Notes: generated from the sequence alone by a model not told the origin. A DNA stretch of 29,039 nucleotides from a virus (IMGVR_UViG_3300043540_000272:1-29039), one strand, 5' to 3'. Positions 20,360-29,039 are shown, counted from the first letter of the stretch. Made by a program: numbers and translations.

Positions 20360-22270
20360 TTAACTTACTTTAATAATAAAATTTGTTGCTATATTTAAAC
20401 CACGAGTTTCATTACCCCCAGTATTACTAACATTTTCCGGTACAGTATACGCAAGAAATGGTTCGCTTCCATTTGTATTTACGCCATGATCAGAAGCAAT
20501 TGGAGATGAGTACGAATGTGTATGCGACCTAATTTGATCAGCTTGTGTTGACCCAACAACATTTCCTCCTGTGCGGCTTGCTGCATCTGGATCTCTTCCA
20601 GTATATGGGTAATCTAATCCTCTTATAAAAAATCCTCTATAATCTGGTACTAATGCAAATAATTGCCCCAATCCTGCACTACAAGTTTTTGCTGCTACAT
20701 CTGAGGCCGTATCGCTAGAACTTATATAAATAAGGATCGGACTTCTTCCAGAAGATACATAAAACGTATTTCCATCTTTTAAGTAATATACAGAATATGT
20801 ATTGCCGCTTGGCATTCCAAAATTAAAATATGATCCATGTGCTATTAAACTGGCATCAGTAAACTTAATTTTTCTAATCTCATTGTGAGAAGCATCACCA
20901 TTTTGAAGAATGGTAAATGTAAATGCAGTGCTTACATTTGCCATATGTTCACATGCTCCGTTTGCCGAATTATTAATAGTTGCTGTATCTCCAGATAAAT
21001 TGGATGTATATAAATTTCCTGCCGCATAAACTCCGTATGGATTACCCTGTTCCACACATAATTTAACATATTCCGGACAAGCCCATTCATAAACACCCTG
21101 ACCATTACACAGAACAAATCCATCAGGAATAACAGATAATGAAAAAGGCCATATTAAAGATGCTCCAATAGGAACAGGATATTCCCAAGATGTAGATATT
21201 CCATTTAAACCAGTGTTTGCTCGAGGATCAATATTATTAACTTTTAAATATTTATTTTTATAAGAAGCAGGTTTTGGACTAGTAGATAATGGGAAAAATG
21301 TTGGAATCGTCTGAATTATAGCAGATGCTTGTGCTTTTTCTGGAATACAATATTGAAATTCTAATATTTTATTTCCTAAATTTAATTGTACATTAGTTAT
21401 GTCATATTGCATCGTTGCATTAAGTGGTGCGCGACAGATCAAATTAAATGATGTATTGCTGCCGATTATTTTTCCAACAGTAGTAGGAACGGTAAAAGAA
21501 ACACTATATTTCGTCCATGTTGGAGTTAATATTTGTGATCCAATTATCGTATAAACTAAACCAGAACCATCACTGCCAAAATCCTGAAGCAAAACTAATT
21601 CTACAGTAGAATTACTAGAACTTTTACCAACAAACGATAAAATTACTTCTTTGTTTGCTAAGGTTCGAACATCTTCAAATCGCTTAGTTAATCTTTTTTC
21701 AGATTCACCAGTTCCTGCCACCGTACATTCATGATGAAAATACCATATAGGATTTCCTTCTAGTGCTTCTGAATCACTTTGATCTAATTTTAAAAATTGT
21801 ATTTTATCTGTTGCTGTTGTATTGGATTTTTGGAAATACCATCTAGTCGCAACTTCTATATCAGTATTAGCAGTAAAATTTTCTACTATATCGATAAAAC
21901 GTGCATTAAATTGACCATCTTCTATTAAATTATCGTAATCAACCTCAGTTGTAATTGGTCCTGGACTTCCACCATTATTAGGAGCATTAAAATGCTCAAC
22001 AGTCCATATTACTTGCGTATCTGTAGGGTCTTTTAATACTAAAAAATAATTCTCATCACTAGCCCAATATATTGGCCCAACAGAGCCTATTCCATCTAAT
22101 ATTATGGGATTGGGATAAGGTATTGTGCCACCAATATCTTGATAACAAATCTTTTCTTCTTGGCGATTAGTATCACGATATGTATGTAAATTACCATATA
22201 CATTATATTGTCCATTGTCATTAGTAAATTGCCAAATTGGTATTGGCGCTAAATTATAAGTTACTGTCAT
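20360..22270 (-). CDS. Tail fibre/spike with head-binding-like N-terminus and tail-collar C-terminus
   Basis: A 636-aa protein. Residues 1-105 resemble the head-binding domain of podovirus tailspikes: GQYNVYGNLHTYRDTNRQEEK, then YPNPIILDGIGSVGPIYW and a strand YFLVLKDPTDT. Residues about 125-310 are a carbohydrate-binding-like beta module. The C-terminus is a phage tail-collar domain: IPDGFVLCNGQGVYEWACPE (about 382-400), FALVPDYRGFFIRGLDYPYT (about 540), then GSTQADQIRSHTHSY, a metal-type HTH end. It probably fixes to the tail through the N-terminus and reads the receptor with the C-terminus. Its ATG overlaps the 614-aa gene stop (ATGA). It replaces the P22 tailspike; no endorhamnosidase is visible. 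Confidence 0.8.
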   Translation of the reverse strand: MTVTYNLAPIPIWQFTNDNGQYNVYGNLHTYRDTNRQEEKICYQDIGGTIPYPNPIILDGIGSVGPIYWASDENYFLVLKDPTDTQVIWTVEHFNAPNNGGSPGPITTEVDYDNLIEDGQFNARFIDIVENFTANTDIEVATRWYFQKSNTTATDKIQFLKLDQSDSEALEGNPIWYFHHECTVAGTGESEKRLTKRFEDVRTLANKEVILSFVGKSSSNSTVELVLLQDFGSDGSGLVYTIIGSQILTPTWTKYSVSFTVPTTVGKIIGSNTSFNLICRAPLNATMQYDITNVQLNLGNKILEFQYCIPEKAQASAIIQTIPTFFPLSTSPKPASYKNKYLKVNNIDPRANTGLNGISTSWEYPVPIGASLIWPFSLSVIPDGFVLCNGQGVYEWACPEYVKLCVEQGNPYGVYAAGNLYTSNLSGDTATINNSANGACEHMANVSTAFTFTILQNGDASHNEIRKIKFTDASLIAHGSYFNFGMPSGNTYSVYYLKDGNTFYVSSGRSPILIYISSSDTASDVAAKTCSAGLGQLFALVPDYRGFFIRGLDYPYTGRDPDAASRTGGNVVGSTQADQIRSHTHSYSSPIASDHGVNTNGSEPFLAYTVPENVSNTGGNETRGLNIATNFIIKVS

Positions 22271-24111
22271 TTATTACCCCCTTTTCCCATTAAATTATTA
22301 AATAAATCACTAAGTCCATAAATTGATAATCTAGTAGGAAGTCCTATATTAGGATTTGTATTAAGATTTCCTGCTATATATTTCGGTATTAATGATGGAT
22401 TAATTGCTGTAGATGCCCTAGATAATGCTAATCCAGCCGGTTCAGCAGCAAGACCTAAACCAATTAATGGATGTCCCATTGCTGTTGCTCCAGCAGCGGC
22501 AATAGTTTCACCAATTCTTCTTGCAACTGTAAACGGAGCAGCTTTTTCATTTTGCGTAAATAAATCTTTGTTTTTATTGTATAATCTATTTAAAACTTCT
22601 AATTTATTATAAGTATCAGGATTGCCACTAAATAATAATTGCCGCTGATTTTGTCCAAGAGAATTATATTTTGCCATAAATTGATTAGGGGTATTGGCAT
22701 CTTTAAAATACCATCCTACAACTTTATTCCACCCTTCTTGATTTGGAATCATGTTTTTTAAATTTTGCATTGCATTAACTTGGTCTTTTGTTTGTCCTGG
22801 ACTAATATATTTTGACATGAATTTATCCATTAACTCATCGGAGTGTGGATCGGATTTTTGTAATAATTGAAATATTGTTGTTGGTTTATTTGCAGAAGTT
22901 TGATCAAATGTTTTTTTAATAAAAGAATATTGGTTGTCAGCTTGCTGTAGTGTTTTTCCAGCTTCTGGAGATGTTCCAAAAGAATCTTTAATAGAATCTC
23001 TAACGCCATCCTTTAACTCACCTATAACATTTTGTAACTTTTTATCTTTATCTTGTAATGCTTGCATCCATTTATAATTAAGAACTCTTTTTAAATAATC
23101 GGCATCATTATAATTTTCTAATTTTAATTTACTTAAATCGTTAGAATTTTCTCTTGGGGTAAAATCTGATTCTATAAGATTAAGTATTTTTTTATTTTCA
23201 TCTGCAGTTGTGCTTCCGCTGCCCGCTTGATTAATTTGTTGTTTTAAATCATCTTTCACATCTTCAATTTTATCTAAATATGATTGAGGATCGTATATTG
23301 CACCGGCAGAATGTCCCAATGCCGCAGCTTTATCATATAAAGCACTTGCGCTTTGAGATGGATTAATATAATTATACATTTCATTTTCTGGCTTATTCCC
23401 CAATAATTCATCTCTATAATCACTAATTAAATCAAATATATCATGATGTATATTTGATAAATCTCCACCAGCTTTATTAACAATATCATCAGAAATTCCT
23501 TGTAATGTTTTTTGTATATTGTCCTTAACTTGAGGAACAATACTTGTTGGCAAACTTTTACTGGCTAATAATTTAGGAAACATTCCAGTTAAAGCCGCAA
23601 ATGGGCCTCCTGTAGCAGCACCAATAGCAGAAGACCCTAAAACAGATTGGCCTGGTTTTGTTAATAATGGAGAAAGAATAGCTCCTTGCGCAGCCCCGGA
23701 TAATGTTCTTGTTAATAGGGGGCGTGCTGCGGCTAATTCAGGGGCTAATTCTGGTGCGACTTCTCCTAACGGAGCAAGCGCTGCCATTTGTCCGGTAAAA
23801 CCACCAATTTTTGCTGCAGTATTTTGTGGAGCAAAATTTAATTGATAATTATTTGGAATAAATCTAGCGTTTTCTGGAATTGGATTAAGTTTTTCAAATC
23901 CAGGAATATCAGAAATAAGTTCACCGCCGCGTAACAAGACATTTCCGGCCCCTTGAGCTGCCCCCTTTAAAAAATCCTTTATAGATTGTTCTGTCTGCTC
24001 TCTTCTATATGCTAATTGCTGTTGTGGAGTAACATTTTGAGGAACTTCATCAAATTGTAAATCAGGAAGTTTATTATCATCAAATTGTAAATCAGGAAGT
24101 TGATCTGCCAT
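22267..24111 (-). CDS. DNA ejection protein, P22 gp16-like
   Basis: A 614-aa protein; P22 gp16 has 609 aa and is the third of the three ejection proteins, exactly the position here. It begins with a 10-residue repeat (LPDLQFDDNK, LPDLQFDEVP), then AYRREQTEQSIKDFLKGAAQGAG. Hydrophobic, Gly/Ala-rich stretches (about 90-180, including LLTRTLSGAAQGAILSPLL and SSAIGAATGGPFAALTG) could insert in the host membrane. The rest is helical. In P22, gp16 forms part of the channel that moves DNA through the cell envelope. The end has another Ala-rich segment (VARRIGETIAAAGATAMGH). The identity rests on order, size and composition. Confidence 0.7.
   Translation of the reverse strand: MADQLPDLQFDDNKLPDLQFDEVPQNVTPQQQLAYRREQTEQSIKDFLKGAAQGAGNVLLRGGELISDIPGFEKLNPIPENARFIPNNYQLNFAPQNTAAKIGGFTGQMAALAPLGEVAPELAPELAAARPLLTRTLSGAAQGAILSPLLTKPGQSVLGSSAIGAATGGPFAALTGMFPKLLASKSLPTSIVPQVKDNIQKTLQGISDDIVNKAGGDLSNIHHDIFDLISDYRDELLGNKPENEMYNYINPSQSASALYDKAAALGHSAGAIYDPQSYLDKIEDVKDDLKQQINQAGSGSTTADENKKILNLIESDFTPRENSNDLSKLKLENYNDADYLKRVLNYKWMQALQDKDKKLQNVIGELKDGVRDSIKDSFGTSPEAGKTLQQADNQYSFIKKTFDQTSANKPTTIFQLLQKSDPHSDELMDKFMSKYISPGQTKDQVNAMQNLKNMIPNQEGWNKVVGWYFKDANTPNQFMAKYNSLGQNQRQLLFSGNPDTYNKLEVLNRLYNKNKDLFTQNEKAAPFTVARRIGETIAAAGATAMGHPLIGLGLAAEPAGLALSRASTAINPSLIPKYIAGNLNTNPNIGLPTRLSIYGLSDLFNNLMGKGGNK
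24047..24101 (-). repeat. 25-bp direct repeat in the gp16-like gene start
   Basis: 24047-24071 and 24077-24101 are identical over 25 bases and 30 bp apart. They encode the doubled LPDLQFD motif at the N-terminus. Confidence 0.9.
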
Positions 24112-24112
24112 T

Positions 24113-25579
24113 TTATGACCCTCGTTTTCTCCAAGCAGTTAATATTTCTTGCTCACTTCTTGTTGGATATTTTTGTTTTAATTTATTTAATATATCTGTC
24201 GTTAATCCAGAAGGCAATCCATTACTATTAGTATAAACGCTTGGAGTATAAGATTTATTCCCAACAGCACTAAATAATGCAGGAAGATTTGAATAATTTC
24301 TTATTTTATCTAAATCTATATTTTTATAGTTTAAATTACCATCAGAAGCCATTGTCGGATTATCTTTTTTATAATTACTAAACATACTATCAATATAAGA
24401 TGTTGGGGGAGCAATTCCATAACCAGCATTTGAATAAGTGTTTTTTCCTTCTCTAAATATCTGCCCATATTCCTTTGTTTCTAGCGCTCTGGCTCTAATG
24501 TTATTAATTGCATTTTGATATGCTTGGTCCATTTGTGCAGTTGTTGGTTTTGCTCCAACTAATAAACTTAATGCCGCATTAGTAACTCTTCCCATTCCTT
24601 TTAATCCTGGAATTTCTAATTGAACTAACGTATTGTAATCAGAGCGTATTTTTTGACCCGCATCAGTATATCTTTCCGCAACTACTGCCGCCTCAGGAGT
24701 TCCCTTCACAATAGATAATTGTTTTCTTTCTTCTTCCATTTTATCTAATAATGATAAAATTTCATCTGCCGCTTGAGAACTAGCTTGCACTGAACTAGCT
24801 TGCTTATTGTAATCACTTAAATTTTGTAATTGCGACTTAAGATATAATTCATTTGGCTTAACTCCTCCCTTTGTTACCATAGATAATCTATTAGTTAAAT
24901 TATCTATTCTATCCTGTTTTAATTCTGCAGGTTCATCAAAAGTTTGTGATTGTTGTTGCGGAGATTGTAACTGTTGTACTTGTGGAGCATTTGGCATTCC
25001 AGCCATTTGTGTAGGGCTACTTGGCAACATAGAAGACGATTGTTGATATGCGTCTCCAGAAGGAGTTTTAGCCTGCTGGCCAGCCCTTCCAACAGGATTT
25101 CCGTTTTCATCAATTTTTAATCCAGTGGGATTGTTTAACTCATCCATAATCTGTTTTGTCATTTTAGCAGCTTGAGCCATTTGACCAATTTCATATTGTC
25201 CTTTATTTGCATTTACATTAGCTAAATTTGTTTGAGCAGAAAATAATCTCTCTTGATATGGAATCTGTCCTATTCTGGCTTGATTTAACGCAATATCAGA
25301 TGGAACTTTTGCAGTCAATGCGCTCCAAAGACCAGCATGTGCGGGTATTGCTACCGTTGCCTCTTGATTAGCTTTTAATGCATCTTGAAGATTTTGAATA
25401 GATTTAGTTCTTGCTTGATTTGCTTGCTGTCCTTGCAATGCCATAAGAGTTTGTTGTAATGGTGTATATAATTCAGCCTGCTGTTGTGCTAAACTACTTT
25501 TAGATGCTTGATTAGCAAAATCATACATCCTGCTTAATATATTCGCATCTGGATTAATTGTTGGTAACATATCTGCCAT
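24113..25579 (-). CDS. DNA ejection protein, P22 gp20-like
   Basis: A 488-aa, Gln/Ala-rich helical protein; P22 gp20 has 471 aa and sits between gp7 and gp16, as here. The N-terminal 140 residues are coiled coil (SSLAQQQAELYTPLQQTLMA). The middle (about 140-215) is low-complexity and Gln/Pro-rich (VQQLQSPQQQSQTF). The C-terminal half is mixed helical and ends LKQKYPTRSEQEILTAWRKR. In P22 gp20 is packaged inside the head and moves out with the DNA. The call is by order, size and composition. Confidence 0.68.
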   Translation of the reverse strand: MADMLPTINPDANILSRMYDFANQASKSSLAQQQAELYTPLQQTLMALQGQQANQARTKSIQNLQDALKANQEATVAIPAHAGLWSALTAKVPSDIALNQARIGQIPYQERLFSAQTNLANVNANKGQYEIGQMAQAAKMTKQIMDELNNPTGLKIDENGNPVGRAGQQAKTPSGDAYQQSSSMLPSSPTQMAGMPNAPQVQQLQSPQQQSQTFDEPAELKQDRIDNLTNRLSMVTKGGVKPNELYLKSQLQNLSDYNKQASSVQASSQAADEILSLLDKMEEERKQLSIVKGTPEAAVVAERYTDAGQKIRSDYNTLVQLEIPGLKGMGRVTNAALSLLVGAKPTTAQMDQAYQNAINNIRARALETKEYGQIFREGKNTYSNAGYGIAPPTSYIDSMFSNYKKDNPTMASDGNLNYKNIDLDKIRNYSNLPALFSAVGNKSYTPSVYTNSNGLPSGLTTDILNKLKQKYPTRSEQEILTAWRKRGS

Positions 25580-25592
25580 ATTTCACCTTTTC

Positions 25593-26282
25593 TTATTTAA
25601 ATGGAAATAGCGCATGTAATCCGCCACCCCAAAATCCTTCAGTTGGAATTTTTCCTAACCCATTACTACCCAATCCTCCTCTTAAAAAATTTCCGCCCAT
25701 CCCTAAAATATTTTGCAATATTGATGAATTCGATAAATCCATACCAGCCTGAGCCTGCCCCCTTCCTTCTAATAATTTAGAAAGATCTTCTCCAGATTGC
25801 ATTGACCAATCACCCATTTGTCTTCCTGCTGCAAATCCTAATTGCCCTAAATCCGCCTCACCACTTAAATATTTATTATTAATTCCCAACATGTTTTCTA
25901 GCCATTGCTGTTGATCTCTGTTAACAAGTTGTTGTGTATAATCGGCCATTGCTTTTTGTTCTTGTCCACTACCAAGCATACCACTTGCTGCAGCAGCTTG
26001 ATTGGCCGCCGTCATTGCCTGTTGTTGCTGGAATTGTGCTTGTGGTGATATGGAGTACCCAGACATTAGTTGTTGATAATATTGTTGTGGATTAGCCATC
26101 GCACTTAATGCATTTTGATAATTTGTTAGCCCACTTTGTCCAGCATTTAAAAATGGCTGCATATATCCAGTTGATCGATTAAATGCTCCCTGATTTGCTG
26201 CCATAGCTTGATTATATGCATTTACCATATCACGATATGCCCGTGACTGACCACCCCCAAATAATGTATCAAATATACCCAT
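25593..26282 (-). CDS. DNA ejection protein, P22 gp7-like
   Basis: A 229-aa protein, the same length as P22 gp7, and first of the ejection trio. It starts MGIFDTLFGGGQSRAYRDMV and is Gly/Ala/Gln/Asn-rich with short helical repeats (AYNQAMAANQGAFNR). LLEGRGQAQAGMDLSN and MGGNFLRGGLGSNGLG end the chain with a probable flexible, membrane-seeking tail. It is probably a virion protein that leaves with the DNA to help cross the envelope. Confidence 0.68.
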   Translation of the reverse strand: MGIFDTLFGGGQSRAYRDMVNAYNQAMAANQGAFNRSTGYMQPFLNAGQSGLTNYQNALSAMANPQQYYQQLMSGYSISPQAQFQQQQAMTAANQAAAASGMLGSGQEQKAMADYTQQLVNRDQQQWLENMLGINNKYLSGEADLGQLGFAAGRQMGDWSMQSGEDLSKLLEGRGQAQAGMDLSNSSILQNILGMGGNFLRGGLGSNGLGKIPTEGFWGGGLHALFPFK

Positions 26283-26294
26283 AATCTACCTCAC

Positions 26295-26519
26295 TTATTC
26301 CCAAATAATTTGTTCTAAAGATTGTTTGCTATTTGAAATTATAACCTCTAAAGAAGAAATGGCGTTTTTTTCTAATTCTGAAGAACATTGTTCATAATTA
26401 TTTATATTTGTAATAGATATTATTTTATTATCTACGCTATTACAAATCTCTTTTTGTTTTTGTAGTAATAATTTTAATTCGGCTAATTTTATAGAATATT
26501 CATCATTTCTTTCCAGCAT
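26295..26519 (-). CDS. Small coiled-coil protein, unknown
   Basis: A 74-aa protein, mostly heptad-like helix (YSIKLAELKLLLQKQKEI, then LEVIISNSKQSLEQIIW). It lies between the tail-needle-position gene and the ejection genes. P22 gp14 (172 aa) is found at this place, but I see no sequence likeness. AGAGG-type ribosome site (AGGTTG). Confidence 0.5.
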   Translation of the reverse strand: MLERNDEYSIKLAELKLLLQKQKEICNSVDNKIISITNINNYEQCSSELEKNAISSLEVIISNSKQSLEQIIWE

Positions 26520-26526
26520 ACAACCT

Positions 26527-26772
26527 CTAAATATTATTTTTATGATTAGATATACATGTATCTAACAAATTTTTTTCATTAATTGTCAATTTATTATCAA
26601 AACAAATACAAACATCTTCATTATTGCAATATAATTTAAACATATATGTTGGAAATAAATTTTCTATTTCGCTAGAAAGAAAAATTTGATTTCCACTTTC
26701 ATCCCTTCTATTGGGATTATTTATATTCCATTGATCATTAACAATTTCTCTTGTATAAAAATATGTGTTCAT
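26527..26772 (-). CDS. Small protein in the gp14 position, unknown
   Basis: An 81-aa protein with an aromatic N-terminus (MNTYFYTREIVNDQW) and a Cys-bearing end (YCNNEDVCICFDNKL). It follows the tail-needle-position gene with a shared base between stop and start (TAATG). It is too short for P22 gp14, and no family is recognised. A virion or assembly role is likely only from its neighbours. Confidence 0.5.
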   Translation of the reverse strand: MNTYFYTREIVNDQWNINNPNRRDESGNQIFLSSEIENLFPTYMFKLYCNNEDVCICFDNKLTINEKNLLDTCISNHKNNI

Positions 26773-27533
26773 TAATTATACACCACCAATACACCAATAT
26801 AATCTATATCTCCTCCTATGGCATTATGTGTTACCAAGATTCCTCCCTCTGTACTTGGAGCTAAATTTATTAACAAATTAGTTATAGGTAATCTAAATTG
26901 TCTATTAGTTAATCCTGTCAAATCATAAATAGACGTAGTATCAGATGCAGAAAATTGGTTAAATAATGATCCTGCTGTTGTCGTATATTCAACATTTATA
27001 TCTATATTTTTACCTGGTCCGGCAGCACCAGCAGTTGGATATCCTATTACATAAGCAGAAACCAATAAATTAAAGTCATTGGGAACGAAAAAATTAAACC
27101 TAAACGATCCGCTTCCGGAAACAGTACGGCTTCTTCTGTTATTAAAATTTGCCGCGGTCTCTGCTGGAGAAAAAAAGCTTCTAGTTTGATAGCTTATTAT
27201 TCCAGTAGTATTGTCATAATTAACTGGCAACGTTGCTGAAATAGAATCCCTTGCCCTTGCTGTAGTAAAATAAAGATTAGTATTTTCAGGAACAACACTA
27301 GTATCTAAAGTATGAAAAGTTTTATCTCCGCGCCAATATTGTGTGGTTAAACCATTAGTTATCGATGGTTCTTTTCCGTTTAATTGTGTTTGGATGTCAC
27401 CTGTAACGCCATGTACGTACGATAACTCAATATCAATAGAATTAATCCATGACTGCCACGGTGTAGTTAATTTGTTAGCTGCAGTTAAAACGCTATCATA
27501 CACTGGAGCTGGATTTAATTTTGGTGCGGCCAT
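26772..27533 (-). CDS. Tail needle/fibre-position structural protein
   Basis: A 253-aa protein located where P22 has gp26 (233 aa), the needle that plugs gp10. The start MAAPKLNPAPVYDS and the P22 needle start (MADPSLN) share an MA-P-LN pattern. The central repeats, GDIQTQLNGKEPSI, TNGLTTQYWRGDKTF and LYFTTARARDSIS, are classic phage fibre motifs (YWRGDKT, YFTxARAR). The C-terminal 110 residues are a compact beta domain. It may close the tail or be a fibre. Needles are usually coiled-coil rods, which is not obvious here, so the needle role is inferred from position. Confidence 0.6.
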   Translation of the reverse strand: MAAPKLNPAPVYDSVLTAANKLTTPWQSWINSIDIELSYVHGVTGDIQTQLNGKEPSITNGLTTQYWRGDKTFHTLDTSVVPENTNLYFTTARARDSISATLPVNYDNTTGIISYQTRSFFSPAETAANFNNRRSRTVSGSGSFRFNFFVPNDFNLLVSAYVIGYPTAGAAGPGKNIDINVEYTTTAGSLFNQFSASDTTSIYDLTGLTNRQFRLPITNLLINLAPSTEGGILVTHNAIGGDIDYIGVLVVYN

Positions 27534-27534
27534 A

Positions 27535-28965
27535 TTATCTACCCGTCACCTCATAATCAATTGATGCATTTAAAATATAAAATGGATTTTTTCCATAAAA
27601 TCTAATTCTAAATATCCAGTCTCTAGCGACTCCAAGTCTTCGCCAAATTATTCTTTTTAATCTTTCTCCTATTCTACCCATTGATTGAGGAATTTCATTT
27701 GAATATGTTTTTCCGCCGTCTTTTGAAAAACTTAACCATATAGTTGGGTCTTCATATTCGCTATTAATTATATTTGCAATTCCAGGAATAACATCTAAGT
27801 TAAATCTAGTTATTCTAATTAATCGCATATGCGGATCAGCAAAATGACCGCAAATTCTTTCTCTTAATATAGCTTCTCCATCATCATCATAATAACTTGC
27901 TGATAATTCATATATTTTTGCAGAATTTCGCGAGCCAATATAATGCTTATTGTTAAAAAATGTATGACAAGAAGCTATTTTACGATCACCAGATAATGTC
28001 GATCCTTCATGCCACAGATTAGCTGTAGCATCATAAATCCATGTATGATTGTCCTGTTGGAAACTTAATTCATAAAATATGTGCCCATTTATTTTATAAA
28101 TTAGCGAAACCGCATCAGATGGATTTGAATATTTTTGAATAACATAATCTACTTCTGGCGTACTAATTGGCATGGGTTGTGTTCCATCGGTCATCATTAC
28201 TGAACCCACTCCATTTTCATCACCTGCCAACCAAAATAGTTTTTGATATCCTACCGCCACACTTCCTCTAGCCGCGCAACCATATTCTAATAATAAATTA
28301 TTATCTCTACTTAATGGAAAATCTGTTCCTCCGGCATCGTACCATATTTCAGTTCCAGTAGTTCCAAATAAGAATAATCTTCTATGTAAAATAGCAGATG
28401 CAATAATATTATTTGGTTTACTAACAAATTCAGCAAATTTTAATGCGTCCCATGTATTTCCATCATTTAAACCAGATATATGAAATTTGTTTGATGCGTT
28501 TACCGTTATAATAAAATAACCGTCAAGAAATGTCACAGTTTCTGGTTTGTCTGGAAATCCGGCTGCTGTTATTTGGGAAAACGTTGTTGTGGGTAAATCA
28601 TATAGATATCCTTTATCGCCATCTATAAATATAATTTGTCTAGCAGAATTTGCGGTTATTCCTACATACCCAGAAGATGTTCCAATAGTACCAAGCAAAC
28701 TAACCGCTAATGTTTTATCTACTGAATATATTTTATTATTACAAACAACATACATATTATCTTCAAATGAAAATGTTTGTCGTGTATTAGTGCCAAAATT
28801 ATTAATAACTGCCGCTAATTTAATGCCAGGCATTGGCGCTAGGCACTTTTCTACCTTCCCCCCTGGTGACGATATTACGTACATGTTAATAGTTCGCTGA
28901 GCGTCAATTTTTGGCTCTAATTGCGCACTATATCCATTTACGATATTTATTAATGCTTTTGTCAT
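27535..28965 (-). CDS. Packaged-DNA stabilisation / tail hub protein, P22 gp10-like
   Basis: A 476-aa protein; P22 gp10 has 472 aa. Recognisable family features are RTINMYVISSPGGKVEKCLA (N-terminal, before a PGIK turn), GSVAVGYQKLFWLAGDENG at about 240, MTDGTQPMPISTPEVDYVI, and an Arg-rich end around GERLKRIIWRRLGVARDWIF with DYEVTGR as last residues. Six copies would bind the gp4 ring and the needle, keeping the packaged DNA in and carrying the fibre contacts. The gene spans the contig join; positions 1-133 are the other copy of its start. Its ATG shares one base with the gp4 stop. The next gene starts two bases after its stop. Confidence 0.83.
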   Translation of the reverse strand: MTKALINIVNGYSAQLEPKIDAQRTINMYVISSPGGKVEKCLAPMPGIKLAAVINNFGTNTRQTFSFEDNMYVVCNNKIYSVDKTLAVSLLGTIGTSSGYVGITANSARQIIFIDGDKGYLYDLPTTTFSQITAAGFPDKPETVTFLDGYFIITVNASNKFHISGLNDGNTWDALKFAEFVSKPNNIIASAILHRRLFLFGTTGTEIWYDAGGTDFPLSRDNNLLLEYGCAARGSVAVGYQKLFWLAGDENGVGSVMMTDGTQPMPISTPEVDYVIQKYSNPSDAVSLIYKINGHIFYELSFQQDNHTWIYDATANLWHEGSTLSGDRKIASCHTFFNNKHYIGSRNSAKIYELSASYYDDDGEAILRERICGHFADPHMRLIRITRFNLDVIPGIANIINSEYEDPTIWLSFSKDGGKTYSNEIPQSMGRIGERLKRIIWRRLGVARDWIFRIRFYGKNPFYILNASIDYEVTGR

Positions 28966-29039
28966 TATCCGGCCATTATATTGCCTTTAGTTAAACCTAT
29001 ATATCTACGTCTTAAAACTGTAGATACGTTTAAGCTCCA
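28833..29039. repeat. Terminal direct repeat, right copy
   Basis: The match to 1-207, offset 28,832 bp, with one mismatch at 28960 (T here, C at 128). See the left copy. It closes the circle. Confidence 0.95.
28965..29039 (-). CDS. gp4-like gene, 3' end (duplicate across contig join)
   Basis: The last 75 bases repeat 133-207 and encode the end of the gp4-like adaptor (RRRYIGLTKGNIMAG), cut at the window edge. It is the same gene as 133-861 in the closed genome. Confidence 0.9.
   Translation of the reverse strand, partial: WSLNVSTVLRRRYIGLTKGNIMAG

Noticed and set aside
1-29039. tRNA genes, integrase, attachment sites, CI-type repressor
   Set aside because: I looked in all gaps and at every product and saw no cloverleaf, recombinase motif or typical repressor. 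I therefore do not claim a temperate life style, nor exclude one with an unfamiliar repressor.

Overview
The window is one AT-rich, double-stranded DNA tailed-phage genome (roughly one third G+C by eye). The last 207 bases (28833-29039) repeat the first 207 with one mismatch, so the contig closes into a circle of 28,832 bp. This fits a circularly permuted, headful-packaged genome of the P22 type. The host is very likely Gram-negative: the lysis cassette has an overlapping Rz/Rz1-like spanin pair, including a lipoprotein, and the phage carries its own CsrA. I cannot name the host. No integrase or CI-like repressor is recognisable.

Late genes lie on the minus strand in nearly complete P22 order, running leftwards from about 8.1 kb and through the contig ends: two small genes of known phage families (8100-7483), small terminase, large terminase, portal (699 aa), scaffold, coat, a small AT-hook-like protein, gp4-like head-tail adaptor, gp10-like stabiliser (spanning the contig join), a gene in the tail-needle position, two small genes, three ejection-protein candidates of 229, 488 and 614 aa (matching P22 gp7, gp20 and gp16 in order and length), a tail-collar fibre, two small genes, and a second long fibre with a LamG-like section. 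A separate minus-strand lysis cassette follows (17446-16184): a 59-aa gene, holin, Rz, Rz1 and endolysin, mostly overlapping.

Early and replication genes fill about 8.4-16.1 kb. A replisome organizer and a probable helicase loader are on the minus strand (10829-9584). On the plus strand are SSB, a small helix-turn-helix protein, three small unknown genes, a Sak4/RecA-like ATPase, CsrA, small membrane proteins, a PD-(D/E)XK-type nuclease and a membrane/coiled-coil pair. Convergent ends are closed by nested hairpin terminators (9506-9558 and 16088-16182).

The control layer is the most interesting part. Three copies of a strict dyad, TGTCAA-N9-TTGACA, each carry a -35 box 16 bp from a -10 box (8355-8398, 11020-11084, 11748-11791). 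The middle copy faces both ways, towards SSB and the replication genes. A five-unit, 22-bp-period repeat array (8235-8338) separates early and late transcription. The replication operon has a strong terminator hairpin in its leader, 20 bases before the organizer start, and the organizer's linker carries clustered TGTTACA repeats that look like an origin. A GC-rich patch of about 250 bp (8816-9068) interrupts what looks like a small secreted-protein gene; it is either a foreign insertion or an assembly chimera.
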